64,000 nt of DNA from Ferrimonas balearica. Lineage in GTDB: Bacteria; Pseudomonadota; Gammaproteobacteria; Enterobacterales; Shewanellaceae. Shown piece by piece: positions 10,399 to 19,262 of the stretch. The notes under the pieces were generated by a model, which did not search any database, was not told the origin of the DNA, and saw nothing but the letters and a program-made list of their open reading frames with translations. The stretch's first letter is position 1; every line of letters starts with the position of its first letter. Position numbers and translations under genes: made by a program. The DNA lies in the NCBI RefSeq assembly GCF_019802085.1, contig NZ_JAHVHV010000007.1:1-64000 (forward strand), in the 5' to 3' direction.

Positions 10399-11343
10399 TT
10401 GACTGCACTCAAAATCGTATTTGCCGGGACCCCGGATTTCGCCGCTCAGCACCTGGCGGCACTGTTAGACTCGCCCCACCAGGTGGTGGCCGTCTACACC
10501 CAGCCGGACCGGCCCGCCGGTCGCGGTAAGAAACTCACCGCCAGCCCGGTGAAGCAGCTGGCCCTGAGTCATGACCTGCCGGTGCACCAGCCCCAGTCCC
10601 TGCGCAAGCCCGAGGCCCAGCAGACCCTGGCCAACATCGAGTTCGATCTGATGGTGGTGGTGGCCTACGGCCTGATCCTGCCCAAGGCGGTCCTGGAACT
10701 GCCGCGACTGGGCTGCATCAATGTCCACGGCAGCCTGCTGCCCCGCTGGCGGGGCGCCGCCCCCATTCAACGTGCTATCTGGGCCGGCGACACCGAAACC
10801 GGCGTAACCATCATGCAGATGGACGAGGGGCTCGACACCGGGGCAATGCTGCATAAGGCCGCCCTGCCCATCGAGGACAGCGACACCTCCGCCAGCCTCT
10901 ACACCAAACTGGCTGAGCTGGGTCCCAAGGCGCTGCTGGAAGCCCTGGAGCCTTTGGCCGCGGGCACCGCGCACGCCGAGGTGCAGGACAACGCTTTGGC
11001 CAACTACGCCGAGAAGCTCTCCAAGGAGGAAGCGGCGGTGGACTGGCGCAAGAGCGCCCTGGCCCTGTGGCGCGAGTGCCGCGCCTTCAACCCCTGGCCC
11101 GCCAGCCATTTCCAGGTGGCCGAGCAGACCATCAAGCTGTGGGGCTGTGAAGTGGCCGACGAGGCCCACAACGCCGCACCGGGCACCGTGTTGTCCGCCG
11201 ACAAGCGGGGGATCCGCGTGGCCACCGGCGACGGCGTTCTGGTGCTCACCAACCTTCAACTGCCGGGCAAGAAAGCGATGGCGGTGGCGGACATCCTCAA
11301 TGCCCGCAAAGAGTGGTTTGAGGTGGGAAGCCAACTGTCATGA
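10399..11343 (+). CDS. fmt: Methionyl-tRNA formyltransferase
   Basis: Fmt formylates Met-tRNAi using 10-formyl-THF. The 314 residues match E. coli (315). The N-terminal domain has [12 protein letters not shown] and the catalytic block [18 protein letters not shown] (N, H), with a downstream DTG; the C-terminal tRNA-binding domain follows from about residue 205. Initiation appears to be at TTG 10399, nine bases after the def stop. The stop overlaps the rsmB start as ATGA. Confidence 0.96.
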   Translation: MTALKIVFAGTPDFAAQHLAALLDSPHQVVAVYTQPDRPAGRGKKLTASPVKQLALSHDLPVHQPQSLRKPEAQQTLANIEFDLMVVVAYGLILPKAVLELPRLGCINVHGSLLPRWRGAAPIQRAIWAGDTETGVTIMQMDEGLDTGAMLHKAALPIEDSDTSASLYTKLAELGPKALLEALEPLAAGTAHAEVQDNALANYAEKLSKEEAAVDWRKSALALWRECRAFNPWPASHFQVAEQTIKLWGCEVADEAHNAAPGTVLSADKRGIRVATGDGVLVLTNLQLPGKKAMAVADILNARKEWFEVGSQLS

Positions 11344-12665
11344 GCCAACCCAATCTGCGCGCCCTGGCCGCCTCGGTGATCATCCAGGTGATCGATCAGG
11401 GTCACTCCCTGTCCCAGGCCCTGCCCAAGGCCCAAACCAAGCTGACCGACTCCCGTGACAAGGCTCTGCTGGCGGAGATCGCCTACGGCGTGATGCGCCA
11501 GTTACCTCAACTGGACACCCAGGTCCGTCGCTGCCTGCAAAAGCCCCTTAGCGGCAAGAAACGGATCATTCATGGACTGCTGCTGGCCGGGCTGTATCAA
11601 CTCAAGCACACCCGGGTGGCCCCCCACGCGGTGGTGGCCGAATCGGTCAACGCCTGTCGTGAGATCGGCGCCCCGGGGATGACCGGTCTGGTCAACGGCG
11701 TGCTGCGTGCACTGGACCGGGATCTCGATGCTCTCAAAGCGGAGCAGTTCGACGCCCCGGCGCTGCACCATCGCCACCCTGGCTGGTTTGTTCGCCGCCT
11801 CCAGGCCGCCTACCCGGCCCAGTGGGAAGCCATACTCGAGGCCAACAACCAGCAACCGCCCCTGTGGCTGCGCAACAACGTCCTCCAGCAGAGTCGCGAC
11901 GCCTACCTGGCGCAGCTGGCCGAGGCGGGCATCGAAGCGGTGGCCGGTGACGAACCCGAGTCCCTGCGCTTGCTCAAAGGCTGCGATGTCACCACCCTGC
12001 CCGGCTTCGCTGCTGGCGCGGTGTCGGTGCAGGATCTCTCCGCCCAGAGCAGTGCCCGTTTGCTGGCCCCGCAGGCGGGTGAGCGGGTGCTGGATGCCTG
12101 CGCCGCCCCCGGCGGCAAAACCTGTCACCTGCTAGAGCTGCAACCTCAGATGGCGCAGCTGGTGGCCATGGATGTGGACCCGAGCCGCCTGACGCGGGTG
12201 CGCCAGAACCTGGACCGCCTGAGTCTGGAGGCCACCCTGGTGCAGGGCGATGGCGCCGAGCTGTACAGCTGGTGGGACGGCGAAGCCTTTGATCGCATCC
12301 TGCTGGACGCCCCCTGCTCCGCCACCGGGGTGATCCGCCGCAACCCGGACAGCAAATGGCTGCGCCGGGACGAGGACATCGACCAGCTGGCTCAGCTCCA
12401 GCGCCGGATCCTGGCGGCCTGCTGGCGGGCCCTGAAGCCCGGCGGCACCCTGGTGTACGCCACCTGCTCCGTTCTTCCGGACGAAAATGTTGAGCAGATC
12501 CAAGCATTTCTAAAGGAAAACCCCGATGCTATGCTCGATCCCATCCTTGAGGGTGAGGATGAGACTCGCCCGGGGTGGCAGCTGTTGCCCACCCCGGAGG
12601 GGGGAGATGGCTTCTACTACGCCCGCTTAGTGAAGCGGCAGGATGGACCCACGCACACGGCATGA
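11340..12665 (+). CDS. rsmB: 16S rRNA (cytosine-967-C5)-methyltransferase
   Basis: RsmB (Sun/Fmu) methylates C967 of 16S rRNA with SAM. The 441 residues have an N-terminal NusB-like helical domain (about 1-140) and a C-terminal Rossmann methyltransferase with the SAM loop [10 protein letters not shown], motif [10 protein letters not shown] and motif [11 protein letters not shown] holding the nucleophilic cysteine. It overlaps fmt at its start and trkA at its stop, each by ATGA, so translation is probably coupled across three genes. Confidence 0.96.
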   Translation: MSQPNLRALAASVIIQVIDQGHSLSQALPKAQTKLTDSRDKALLAEIAYGVMRQLPQLDTQVRRCLQKPLSGKKRIIHGLLLAGLYQLKHTRVAPHAVVAESVNACREIGAPGMTGLVNGVLRALDRDLDALKAEQFDAPALHHRHPGWFVRRLQAAYPAQWEAILEANNQQPPLWLRNNVLQQSRDAYLAQLAEAGIEAVAGDEPESLRLLKGCDVTTLPGFAAGAVSVQDLSAQSSARLLAPQAGERVLDACAAPGGKTCHLLELQPQMAQLVAMDVDPSRLTRVRQNLDRLSLEATLVQGDGAELYSWWDGEAFDRILLDAPCSATGVIRRNPDSKWLRRDEDIDQLAQLQRRILAACWRALKPGGTLVYATCSVLPDENVEQIQAFLKENPDAMLDPILEGEDETRPGWQLLPTPEGGDGFYYARLVKRQDGPTHTA

Positions 12666-14062
12666 AAATCATCATTCTCGGCGCCGGCCAGGTCGGCGGC
12701 ACCCTGGCGGAGAACCTGGTCGGGGAAAACAACGACATCACCATCGTCGACAACAACCTCCGCTCCCTGGGCAACCTCCAGGACAAGCTGGATCTTCGGG
12801 TGGTGCACGGCCATGCGGGGCACCCCCATGTGCTGCGGGACGCCGGGGCCGAGGATGCGGACATGCTGATCGCGGTCACCAACTCCGACGACACCAACAT
12901 GGTGGCCTGCCACCTGGCCTACACCCTCTACGGCACCCCCACCAAGATCGCCCGGATCCGCAGCCCCGCCTACCTGACCAAGCAGGACGAACTGTTTCAA
13001 AGCGGCAGCGCCGATCCCGACAGCCGGGGTCGCTTCTTTATCGACGAGCTGATCGCGCCCGAGCAGTTAGTGACCAATTACATACGCCGGTTAGTGGAAT
13101 ATCCGGGGGCTTTGCAGGTGCTGGAGTTTGCTGGCGGCAAAGCGAGCCTGGTGGCGGTGAAGGCGTACTACGGCGGCTCTTTGGTGGGCAGCGCCCTGTC
13201 CGCCCTGAAAGAGCACATGCCCAACATCGACACCCGGGTGGCCGCAATTTTCCGTCAGGGTCGGCCCATCATGCCCCGGGGCACCACGGTGATCGAGGCG
13301 GACGACGAGGTGTTCTTCGTTGCCGACTCCAAGCACATCCGGGCGGTGATGAGTGAGATGCAGAAGCTGGAGTCCAGCTACCGCAACATCATGATCGCCG
13401 GCGGCGGCAACATCGGCTTCGGCCTGGCCAAGGCGCTGGAGCCCTTCCACGAGGTGAAGCTCATCGAGCGCAACCTGGAGCGGGCCAACCAGCTGTCGGA
13501 GTACCTGGAGGACACCACGGTGTTCCACGGGGATGCGTCGGACCAGGAGCTGCTGAGCGACGAGCAGATCAGCCAGGTGGACGTGTTCATCGCCGTCACC
13601 AACGACGACGAGGCCAACATCATGTCCGCATTGCTGGCCAAGCGGATGGGGGCCAAGAAGGTGATGGTGCTGATCCAGCGCGAAGCCTACGTTGACCTGG
13701 TGCAGGACGCCAACATCGACATCGCCATCTCCCCTCAGCAGGCCACCATCTCGGCGCTGCTGACCCACGTGCGCCAGGGGGACATCAACAATGTCTACTC
13801 CCTGCGTCGGGGGGCGGCGGAGGCCATCGAGGCGGTGGCCCATGGCGATCCCAGCACCTCCAAGGTGGTGGGCCGCCAGGTGCAGGAGATCAAGCTGCCG
13901 CCGGGCACCACCATCGGCGCCATCGTGCGGCGCGATGAAGTGATGATGGCCCACGACCGCACCGTCATCGAGCAGGACGACCACGTCATCCTGTTCCTGG
14001 TGGATAAGAAACACATTCGAGAAGTGGAAAAACTGTTCCAGCCCAGCGCCCTCTTTATCTGA
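12662..14062 (+). CDS. trkA: Trk potassium uptake regulatory subunit TrkA
   Basis: TrkA is the cytoplasmic NAD(H)-binding RCK gating protein for TrkH potassium channels. The 466 residues contain two tandem RCK/TrkA-N domains, beginning [19 protein letters not shown] and, in the second half, [17 protein letters not shown], each followed by TrkA-C. The ATG at 12662 overlaps the rsmB stop. trkH lies 28 bases downstream. A second trkH at 17-18.6 kb could also use this subunit. Confidence 0.96.
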   Translation: MKIIILGAGQVGGTLAENLVGENNDITIVDNNLRSLGNLQDKLDLRVVHGHAGHPHVLRDAGAEDADMLIAVTNSDDTNMVACHLAYTLYGTPTKIARIRSPAYLTKQDELFQSGSADPDSRGRFFIDELIAPEQLVTNYIRRLVEYPGALQVLEFAGGKASLVAVKAYYGGSLVGSALSALKEHMPNIDTRVAAIFRQGRPIMPRGTTVIEADDEVFFVADSKHIRAVMSEMQKLESSYRNIMIAGGGNIGFGLAKALEPFHEVKLIERNLERANQLSEYLEDTTVFHGDASDQELLSDEQISQVDVFIAVTNDDEANIMSALLAKRMGAKKVMVLIQREAYVDLVQDANIDIAISPQQATISALLTHVRQGDINNVYSLRRGAAEAIEAVAHGDPSTSKVVGRQVQEIKLPPGTTIGAIVRRDEVMMAHDRTVIEQDDHVILFLVDKKHIREVEKLFQPSALFI

Positions 14063-14090
14063 CGCGAGAAACGCGCCTAAGGAGACCGGG

Positions 14091-15533
14091 ATGATCAACG
14101 TCCGCCCCCTGCTGCTGTTGCTCGGCCTGTTCCTGGCCGTGCTGGCGGGGTTGATGCTGATCCCCGTGGGCTTTTCCCTCTACCACAACGAAGGCCTGGT
14201 GCAGGATTTCCTGCTCGCCGCCGCCCTCACCGGCGGCGTCGCCTTTGTTGCCCTAGGCAGCAGCTGGGGCTGCAAAATCACCCTGCACACCCGCGATTTC
14301 TACCTGTTTACCACCCTGACCTGGTTCGTGGTCGCCCTGTTCGCCGCCCTGCCCTTCACCTTTTTCCACGCCATCAGCTACACCGACGCCTTCTTCGAAA
14401 CCATGTCGGGGATCACCACCACCGGCTCCACGGTGCTCAGCGGCCTGGATCAGGCCCCCTGGTCAATTCTGATCTGGCGTTCGTTGCTGCAGTGGCTGGG
14501 GGGGATCGGCTTTATCGCCGTCGGGGTGGCGATCCTGCCGATGATCAACGTCGGGGCGATGCGCCTGTTTCGCACCGAATCGTCGGATTGGTCGGACAAA
14601 TCCCTGCCGCGCACCAAGGCGATCGGCCAGGGGCTGGTGAAGGTCTACCTGTCACTGACCGCCCTGTGCGGCATCGGCTATTACCTGGCGGGGATGACGG
14701 CGTTCGAGGCGCTCAACCACGCCATGACCACCATCTCCACCGGCGGCTACTCCACCACCGACAGCTCCATGACCCACTTCAGCACCGCGGCCCACTGGAA
14801 TGGCACCCTGTTCATGTTTCTCAGCGGCTTGCCGATGCTGCTCTACGTACAGAGCCTGTACCGGCGCTCCTGGGCCCCCTGGCGGGACCAGCAGGTGATT
14901 GGCTACGCCCGTTTCGTGTTGATCAGCGCACTGCTGCTGGCCCTGTGGCTGATGGAGGCGCAGGAGATGGCCTTCCTGCCGGCACTGACCCTGGCCGCCT
15001 TCAACTTGGTCTCCGTGGTCACCACCACGGGGTTTGCTTCCACCGACTACAGCCAGTGGGGGCCGGCGGCCAGCATCATCTTCTTTCTGCTGATGTTCGT
15101 CGGGGCCTGCTCCGGCTCCACCTCCGGGGCCATCAAGATTTTCCGTTTCCAACTGGCCGGGGCGGTGGTGATCAAGGCGTTGCGTCAACACATCCACCCC
15201 AACGCCGTGGTGCCTCAGCGCTACAACCGGCGCACCATCAACGAGGGGATCCTGCGCTCCCTGGTGGCCTTCACCATGTTATTTATGGCCACCATCGCGG
15301 CCCTGTCGCTGTTTCTGGTGCTGGTGGGGGTGGATCCGGTGTCCAGTCTGACCGGTGCGGTGACGGCGGTGACCAATGTGGGGCCCGGGCTGGGTGAGGT
15401 GATCGGGCCGGCCGGCAACTTTGCGTCGTTGCCGGACAGCGCCAAGTGGGCCCTGAGCGTGGGGATGCTGCTCGGAAGGCTGGAGATCGTGACCGTGGCG
15501 GTGCTCTTTTTGCGCACCTTCTGGGGATACTGA
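14091..15533 (+). CDS. trkH: Trk potassium transporter membrane subunit TrkH (copy 1)
   Basis: A 480-residue polytopic membrane protein of the TrkH/KtrB superfamily, with four M1-P-M2 repeats. Selectivity-filter loops are visible as SGITTTGSTV, TISTGGYST, VTTTGFAST and TNVGPGLG. It ends FLRTFWGY, a typical TrkH terminus. It follows trkA by 28 bases with AAGGAGA as ribosome-binding site. It converges with hemG copy 1, with seven bases between the stops. It is clearly diverged from copy 2 (for example, in its cytoplasmic loops), so it is not a recent duplication. Confidence 0.93.
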   Translation: MINVRPLLLLLGLFLAVLAGLMLIPVGFSLYHNEGLVQDFLLAAALTGGVAFVALGSSWGCKITLHTRDFYLFTTLTWFVVALFAALPFTFFHAISYTDAFFETMSGITTTGSTVLSGLDQAPWSILIWRSLLQWLGGIGFIAVGVAILPMINVGAMRLFRTESSDWSDKSLPRTKAIGQGLVKVYLSLTALCGIGYYLAGMTAFEALNHAMTTISTGGYSTTDSSMTHFSTAAHWNGTLFMFLSGLPMLLYVQSLYRRSWAPWRDQQVIGYARFVLISALLLALWLMEAQEMAFLPALTLAAFNLVSVVTTTGFASTDYSQWGPAASIIFFLLMFVGACSGSTSGAIKIFRFQLAGAVVIKALRQHIHPNAVVPQRYNRRTINEGILRSLVAFTMLFMATIAALSLFLVLVGVDPVSSLTGAVTAVTNVGPGLGEVIGPAGNFASLPDSAKWALSVGMLLGRLEIVTVAVLFLRTFWGY

Positions 15534-15540
15534 CCCGGCG

Positions 15541-16086
15541 TTACGCCGCCGGCAGCAGGGTCACCAGGTGGCGGGCGTAATCCCGCACGTCGTCCCAATC
15601 GGTGTAGTCGAGCACCGTCTTGGGATCCGTCGGCCCGTCGGTCATTTTCATGATCAGGCGGATCGCCAGGCTGTCCCAGAACCCCCAGTTGGGGTAATCC
15701 ACCTTGCCGGCGATCACCTTGAGATCACCGGGGCGCCAGGGGGAGAGTTCCAGGAACTTCTGCATGTAGCGGTTGCCCTCCACCGTGGCCTTTTCCGGAG
15801 TGCGGGCGACAACGGAGATGTTGAAGAAGCTGCTGGGTCGGGCCTCCAACTCGGCTCGGTTGGCCTCGATAAAGGCAAACACCGACTTGTCGTAGGTGCC
15901 GTAGAGCACCGGGGCGCCCATCACCACCAGGTGGTAGCGATCCCAGTCGACCCCCTCACGCTCCGCTTCCAGGAGATCCATCATGTCGCAGGCCTGCCCC
16001 GCCTCCTGCAGGGTTTCCATGATGGTGCGGGCCACCCTGGCGGTGTGGCCGCCTCGGCTCATGTACAACACCAAGGTCCGTTTCAT
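15541..16086 (-). CDS. hemG: Menaquinone-type protoporphyrinogen IX dehydrogenase HemG (copy 1)
   Basis: A 181-residue flavodoxin-fold protein of the HemG family, which oxidises protoporphyrinogen IX and passes electrons to quinones. The FMN loop is near MSRGGHTARVA (residues 9-19). HemG-specific features are the long insertion with EGNRYMQKFLELSPW and AGKVDYPNWGFWD, and the LIMKMTDGPTDP segment. Length equals E. coli HemG (181). The call by family is firm; which of the two HemG copies supplies haem synthesis is unknown. Confidence 0.88.
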   Translation of the reverse strand: MKRTLVLYMSRGGHTARVARTIMETLQEAGQACDMMDLLEAEREGVDWDRYHLVVMGAPVLYGTYDKSVFAFIEANRAELEARPSSFFNISVVARTPEKATVEGNRYMQKFLELSPWRPGDLKVIAGKVDYPNWGFWDSLAIRLIMKMTDGPTDPKTVLDYTDWDDVRDYARHLVTLLPAA

Positions 16087-16216
16087 TGTCGCTCCTGTGA
16101 ATTGCGCAAAGGGATGGCCCAGTGTGACCGGCGCGCGACGCCGTTACCGGGCCGATGATCACAAAGCCCCCGCCTGCGGGATGGAAGGGTGAAAAAACGG
16201 GATCCACCTCTAAGTA

Positions 16217-16245
16217 TTAACAATCCCAACAGATAGAATTAATAT
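16217..16245 (+). promoter_or_regulatory. Predicted arsR-family gene promoter
   Basis: TTAACA (16217-16222) and TAATAT (16240-16245) with a 17-bp spacer, 32 bp upstream of the ArsR-family start. The -10 touches an inverted repeat that could be the operator. Confidence 0.55.
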
Positions 16246-16259
16246 TAGTTCTGACTAAT
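16244..16259. promoter_or_regulatory. Candidate ArsR operator (inverted repeat)
   Basis: A perfect 6-bp inverted repeat with a 4-bp spacer, ATTAGTTCTGACTAAT, overlaps the end of the predicted -10 and the start site of the ArsR gene. The position fits negative autoregulation. Binding is inferred from position and symmetry only. Confidence 0.5.
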
Positions 16260-16276
16260 TTTTCGGCGAGGTCGTA

Positions 16277-16600
16277 ATGACGCCCCAAATCGACATTGAA
16301 AACATGGCGGACAACGCCGAGGCGGCTTCCCGCCTGCTCAAGTCCATCTCCAATGGCCACCGCCTGATGATCCTCTGTCTGCTGCTGGACAACGAGCTGA
16401 CCGTGGGTGAGCTCAACGACAAGGTGCCCCTGAGTCAGTCGGCCCTGTCTCAGCACCTGGCGGTGCTGCGCAAAGAGGGCCTAGTCAGCACCCGCAAGGA
16501 GGCGCAGATGGTGTGGTATCGCCTGGCCAGCGCCGAGGTGGAAGCGATCCTGGCCACCCTGCATCAGATCTACTGCGCCCCGGCGGCCACCGCCTCATAA
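16277..16600 (+). CDS. ArsR-family regulator, BigR/SqrR/YgaV-like
   Basis: A 107-residue winged-helix repressor of the ArsR/SmtB family, with a recognition helix near SQSALSQHLAVLRKEGLV (53-70). It lacks the CxC metal site of ArsR and CadC in the recognition region. Its only two cysteines are C34 (in MILCLLL) and C100 (in IYCAP), 66 residues apart. That spacing is the same as C42/C108 of BigR and C41/C107 of SqrR, which sense persulfide or redox state through a disulfide or polysulfide. The gene is divergent from hemG copy 1 and overlaps the stop of convergent hemG copy 2 by six bases. Its targets are unknown. Confidence 0.85.
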   Translation: MTPQIDIENMADNAEAASRLLKSISNGHRLMILCLLLDNELTVGELNDKVPLSQSALSQHLAVLRKEGLVSTRKEAQMVWYRLASAEVEAILATLHQIYCAPAATAS

Positions 16601-17119
16601 GTCCGCGCAGCGATCCGCGAACAGCTCCACCTGCCCCCAGTCGGTATACTCCACCACCGCATCCGGCGCCGTGGGGCCCTTGGTGATCCACATGATGAAG
16701 CGGATCACCTGCTTGTCCCAGAACCCGTAGGCCGGGTAGTCGAGCTTGCCGGCAAACACCCCCAGCAGATTGGGCTGCCAGGGGCTCAGCTTGGCGAACT
16801 TGGTCATGTAGGGATTGGTGTCCGGGGTGTTCTTGTTGGCCTTGCGGGCCACCAAGTTGACGCTGAAAAACGCACTGGGCAACCGCTCCAGGTGGCCCTG
16901 GTGACGACGGATAAAATCAAACAGCGCCGGGCGGAACTTGCCGTAGCGGATGGAGGCGCCGATGATCACCGCGTCGGCTTCCGCCAGCAGCGCCCCACCG
17001 CGGGCCAGGTCCGCCACCGTCACCTGATGCTCCTGGGCTTCCAGCCGGGCCTGCAGGCGTTCGGCGATGTGCCGAGTCTGGCCATCCACCGTGGAGTAAA
17101 GGATCAGCACCCGTTTCAT
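16595..17119 (-). CDS. hemG: Protoporphyrinogen IX dehydrogenase HemG (copy 2)
   Basis: A 174-residue flavodoxin-like HemG with FMN loop STVDGQTRHIAE (9-20), the insertion NPYMTKFAKLSPWQP, AGKLDYPAYGFWDK and IMWITKGPTAP. The start ATG 17119 follows GAGGGAAG and lies 11 bases after trkH copy 2. The order pepQ-yigZ-trkH-hemG is exactly that of E. coli, so this copy is the syntenic orthologue. Copy 1 is the extra one. Confidence 0.93.
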   Translation of the reverse strand: MKRVLILYSTVDGQTRHIAERLQARLEAQEHQVTVADLARGGALLAEADAVIIGASIRYGKFRPALFDFIRRHQGHLERLPSAFFSVNLVARKANKNTPDTNPYMTKFAKLSPWQPNLLGVFAGKLDYPAYGFWDKQVIRFIMWITKGPTAPDAVVEYTDWGQVELFADRCADL

Positions 17120-17130
17120 CGTCTTCCCTC

Positions 17131-18588
17131 TTAACTTTTCCAGAACGCCGGCGAGAACAGCACCAGCAGGGTGAAGATCTCCAGTCGGCCGAACAGCATG
17201 GCCACCACCAGCACCCACTTGGCGGCGTCGTTGATCTCACCGTAGTGGCTGGCCACCGCCCCCAACCCGGGCCCCAGGTTGTTGAGGCAGGCCACGGTGG
17301 CGCTGAAGGCGGTGATGTCATCCAGCCCGGTGGCCATCAGGATCACCAGGCACAGGGCAAAGATGGCGGCGTAGGCGGCGAAAAAGCCCCAGACCGCGTC
17401 GATGACCCGATCGGCCACCGCCTTGTTGTTCAGCCGGATGGAGTACATGGCCCTGGGGTGGATCAGGCGGTTCACCTCCCGTCCCCCCTGCTTGAGCAGC
17501 AGCACGAAGCGCACCACCTTCATCCCCCCGCCGGTGGAGCCGGCACAGCCCCCCACGAAGCTCGAGAGGATCAGCAGCATGGGCAGGAACAACGGCCACT
17601 CGGAGAAGCTCTGGGTGCCGAAACCGGCGGTGGTGGAGATGGACACTGCCTGGAACATGGCGTGGTCCAGAGTCGACTCCGGCGAGTCGTAGATCCCACT
17701 GTTGAGCAGCACCAGGAAGCAGATGCCGGTAAGCACCAGCTGGAAGCCCAGGAACACCCGCACCTCGGTGTCCCGAAAATAGGTCTTCAGGTTGATGTTA
17801 CGCCGGCCGAAGGCGGTGAAGTGCAGCGTGAAGTTGATGCCGGCGATCAGCAGGAACACCACGCAGATGGCGTTGATCAGGCGGCTGTCGAAGGCCCCCA
17901 TGCTGCCGTCGTAACTGGAGAAGCCACCAATGGATACGGTGGAGAAGGCGTGACCGATGGCATCAAACAGGTTCATCCCGGCCAGCCAGTAGGCCAGGGC
18001 ACAGGCGATGGTGAGGGTCAGGTAGATGTACCACAGCGCCTTGGCGGTCTCGGCGATCCGCGGCGTCATCTTGTTGTCCTTGACCGGCCCGGGGGTCTCG
18101 CAGCGGTACAACTGCATCCCCCCGATCCCCAGCATGGGCAACACCGCCACGGCCAAGACGATGATCCCCATGCCGCCCAGCCACTGCAGCAGGTGGCGGT
18201 AGAACAGGATCGCCTTGGGCAGCTCATCCAGGCCGGTGATTACCGTGGCCCCGGTGGTGGTCAGTGCCGAAAACGACTCGAACATGGCGTCCGAGAAGCT
18301 CAGGTTGGGGGAATCCGCCAGCAGCAGGGGGATGGCGCCGATGGAGCCCAGCACCGTCCAGAACAGCACCACGATCAGGAAGCCTTCCCGGGAGCGCAGC
18401 TCCTGCTTGGCGTAGCGGTTGGGATACCAGAGCAACAGGCCCAGCGTCAGGCTGACCACGAAGGCCTGCACAAAGGTGGTTCCTCCGCCGTCCTTGTAGA
18501 TCACGGCGATCAGGGCCGGCGGCAGCATGGTGATACTGAACAGCGCCACCAGCAGGCCGATAATCCGGGTAATGGTCCGGTATTCCAT
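17131..18588 (-). CDS. trkH: Trk potassium transporter membrane subunit TrkH (copy 2)
   Basis: A 485-residue TrkH (E. coli 483) beginning MEYRTITRIIGLLVALFS. It has filter loops SALTTTGATV, TVSIGGFSS, SISTTAGFGT and NNLGPGLG, and ends FSPAFWKS. It lies in the conserved pepQ-yigZ-trkH-hemG string and is the E. coli-type TrkH. TrkA is encoded 4.5 kb away on the other strand with its own trkH. Both carriers may share one TrkA. Confidence 0.95.
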   Translation of the reverse strand: MEYRTITRIIGLLVALFSITMLPPALIAVIYKDGGGTTFVQAFVVSLTLGLLLWYPNRYAKQELRSREGFLIVVLFWTVLGSIGAIPLLLADSPNLSFSDAMFESFSALTTTGATVITGLDELPKAILFYRHLLQWLGGMGIIVLAVAVLPMLGIGGMQLYRCETPGPVKDNKMTPRIAETAKALWYIYLTLTIACALAYWLAGMNLFDAIGHAFSTVSIGGFSSYDGSMGAFDSRLINAICVVFLLIAGINFTLHFTAFGRRNINLKTYFRDTEVRVFLGFQLVLTGICFLVLLNSGIYDSPESTLDHAMFQAVSISTTAGFGTQSFSEWPLFLPMLLILSSFVGGCAGSTGGGMKVVRFVLLLKQGGREVNRLIHPRAMYSIRLNNKAVADRVIDAVWGFFAAYAAIFALCLVILMATGLDDITAFSATVACLNNLGPGLGAVASHYGEINDAAKWVLVVAMLFGRLEIFTLLVLFSPAFWKS

Positions 18589-18641
18589 TGACAGTTCGAT
18601 GAATTAATTTGGGCTAGGATACTCGACAGCGGGCCATAATT

Positions 18642-19262
18642 TCACCCCTTTGGGGGGCGAGACAGGCTCAGGCGACCGCCGCTGCGCTGTCGCAGGTCCC
18701 CTTCGAAGGCCGCCAGGGCCGACTGGGGCAGGGATAAAGTCAGGCGCACGGCGCTGTCGTAATGCTGGTCTACTACGGTGCCACGGTGCTGGGTTACCAG
18801 GTACTCTAGCAGGGGCAGATCGCCGTATTCGCCCCGCACCTCGACCTGAGTCAGGGCCACGTAGGGTGTGGTGTCCAAGGACTCCAGCGCCAGCTTGACG
18901 CCGCCGGCGTAGGCGCGCACCAGGCCCCCAACTCCGAGTTTGGTGCCGCCATAGAAGCGCACCGACACCGCCGCCAGCTGGCCCACCTCGCTGCCCAGCA
19001 GCACGTTCAGCATGGGGCGACCAGCAGAGCCTGCCGGCTCCCCATCGTCGGAGGCCCCGATCTCCCGGGTGCAACCCGGTGGACCGGCCACAAAGGCCAG
19101 GCAGTGGTGGCTGGCTTCCGGGTGGGCGCTTCTCAGCCGGGCCTGCAGGGCCCGGGCCTCGGCGCCGCTGGTGATCCGCTCGATCACCGTCAGGAAGCGA
19201 CTGCGTTTGATCACCTCCTCCACCTGGACCGGCCCGGCGGGCACCACAAAGTCGCCGCTCAT
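18642..19262 (-). CDS. yigZ: IMPACT-family protein YigZ
   Basis: A 206-residue protein with the N-terminal UPF0029/IMPACT domain, including SHHCLAFV, ASDDGEPAGSAGRPML and RFYGGTKLGVGGLVRAY, and a C-terminal ferredoxin-like DUF1949 domain. The family resembles the eukaryotic Gcn2 regulator IMPACT; its bacterial role is uncertain. The start overlaps the pepQ stop (ATGA at 19262). Order and strand match E. coli. Confidence 0.93.
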   Translation of the reverse strand: MSGDFVVPAGPVQVEEVIKRSRFLTVIERITSGAEARALQARLRSAHPEASHHCLAFVAGPPGCTREIGASDDGEPAGSAGRPMLNVLLGSEVGQLAAVSVRFYGGTKLGVGGLVRAYAGGVKLALESLDTTPYVALTQVEVRGEYGDLPLLEYLVTQHRGTVVDQHYDSAVRLTLSLPQSALAAFEGDLRQRSGGRLSLSRPPKG

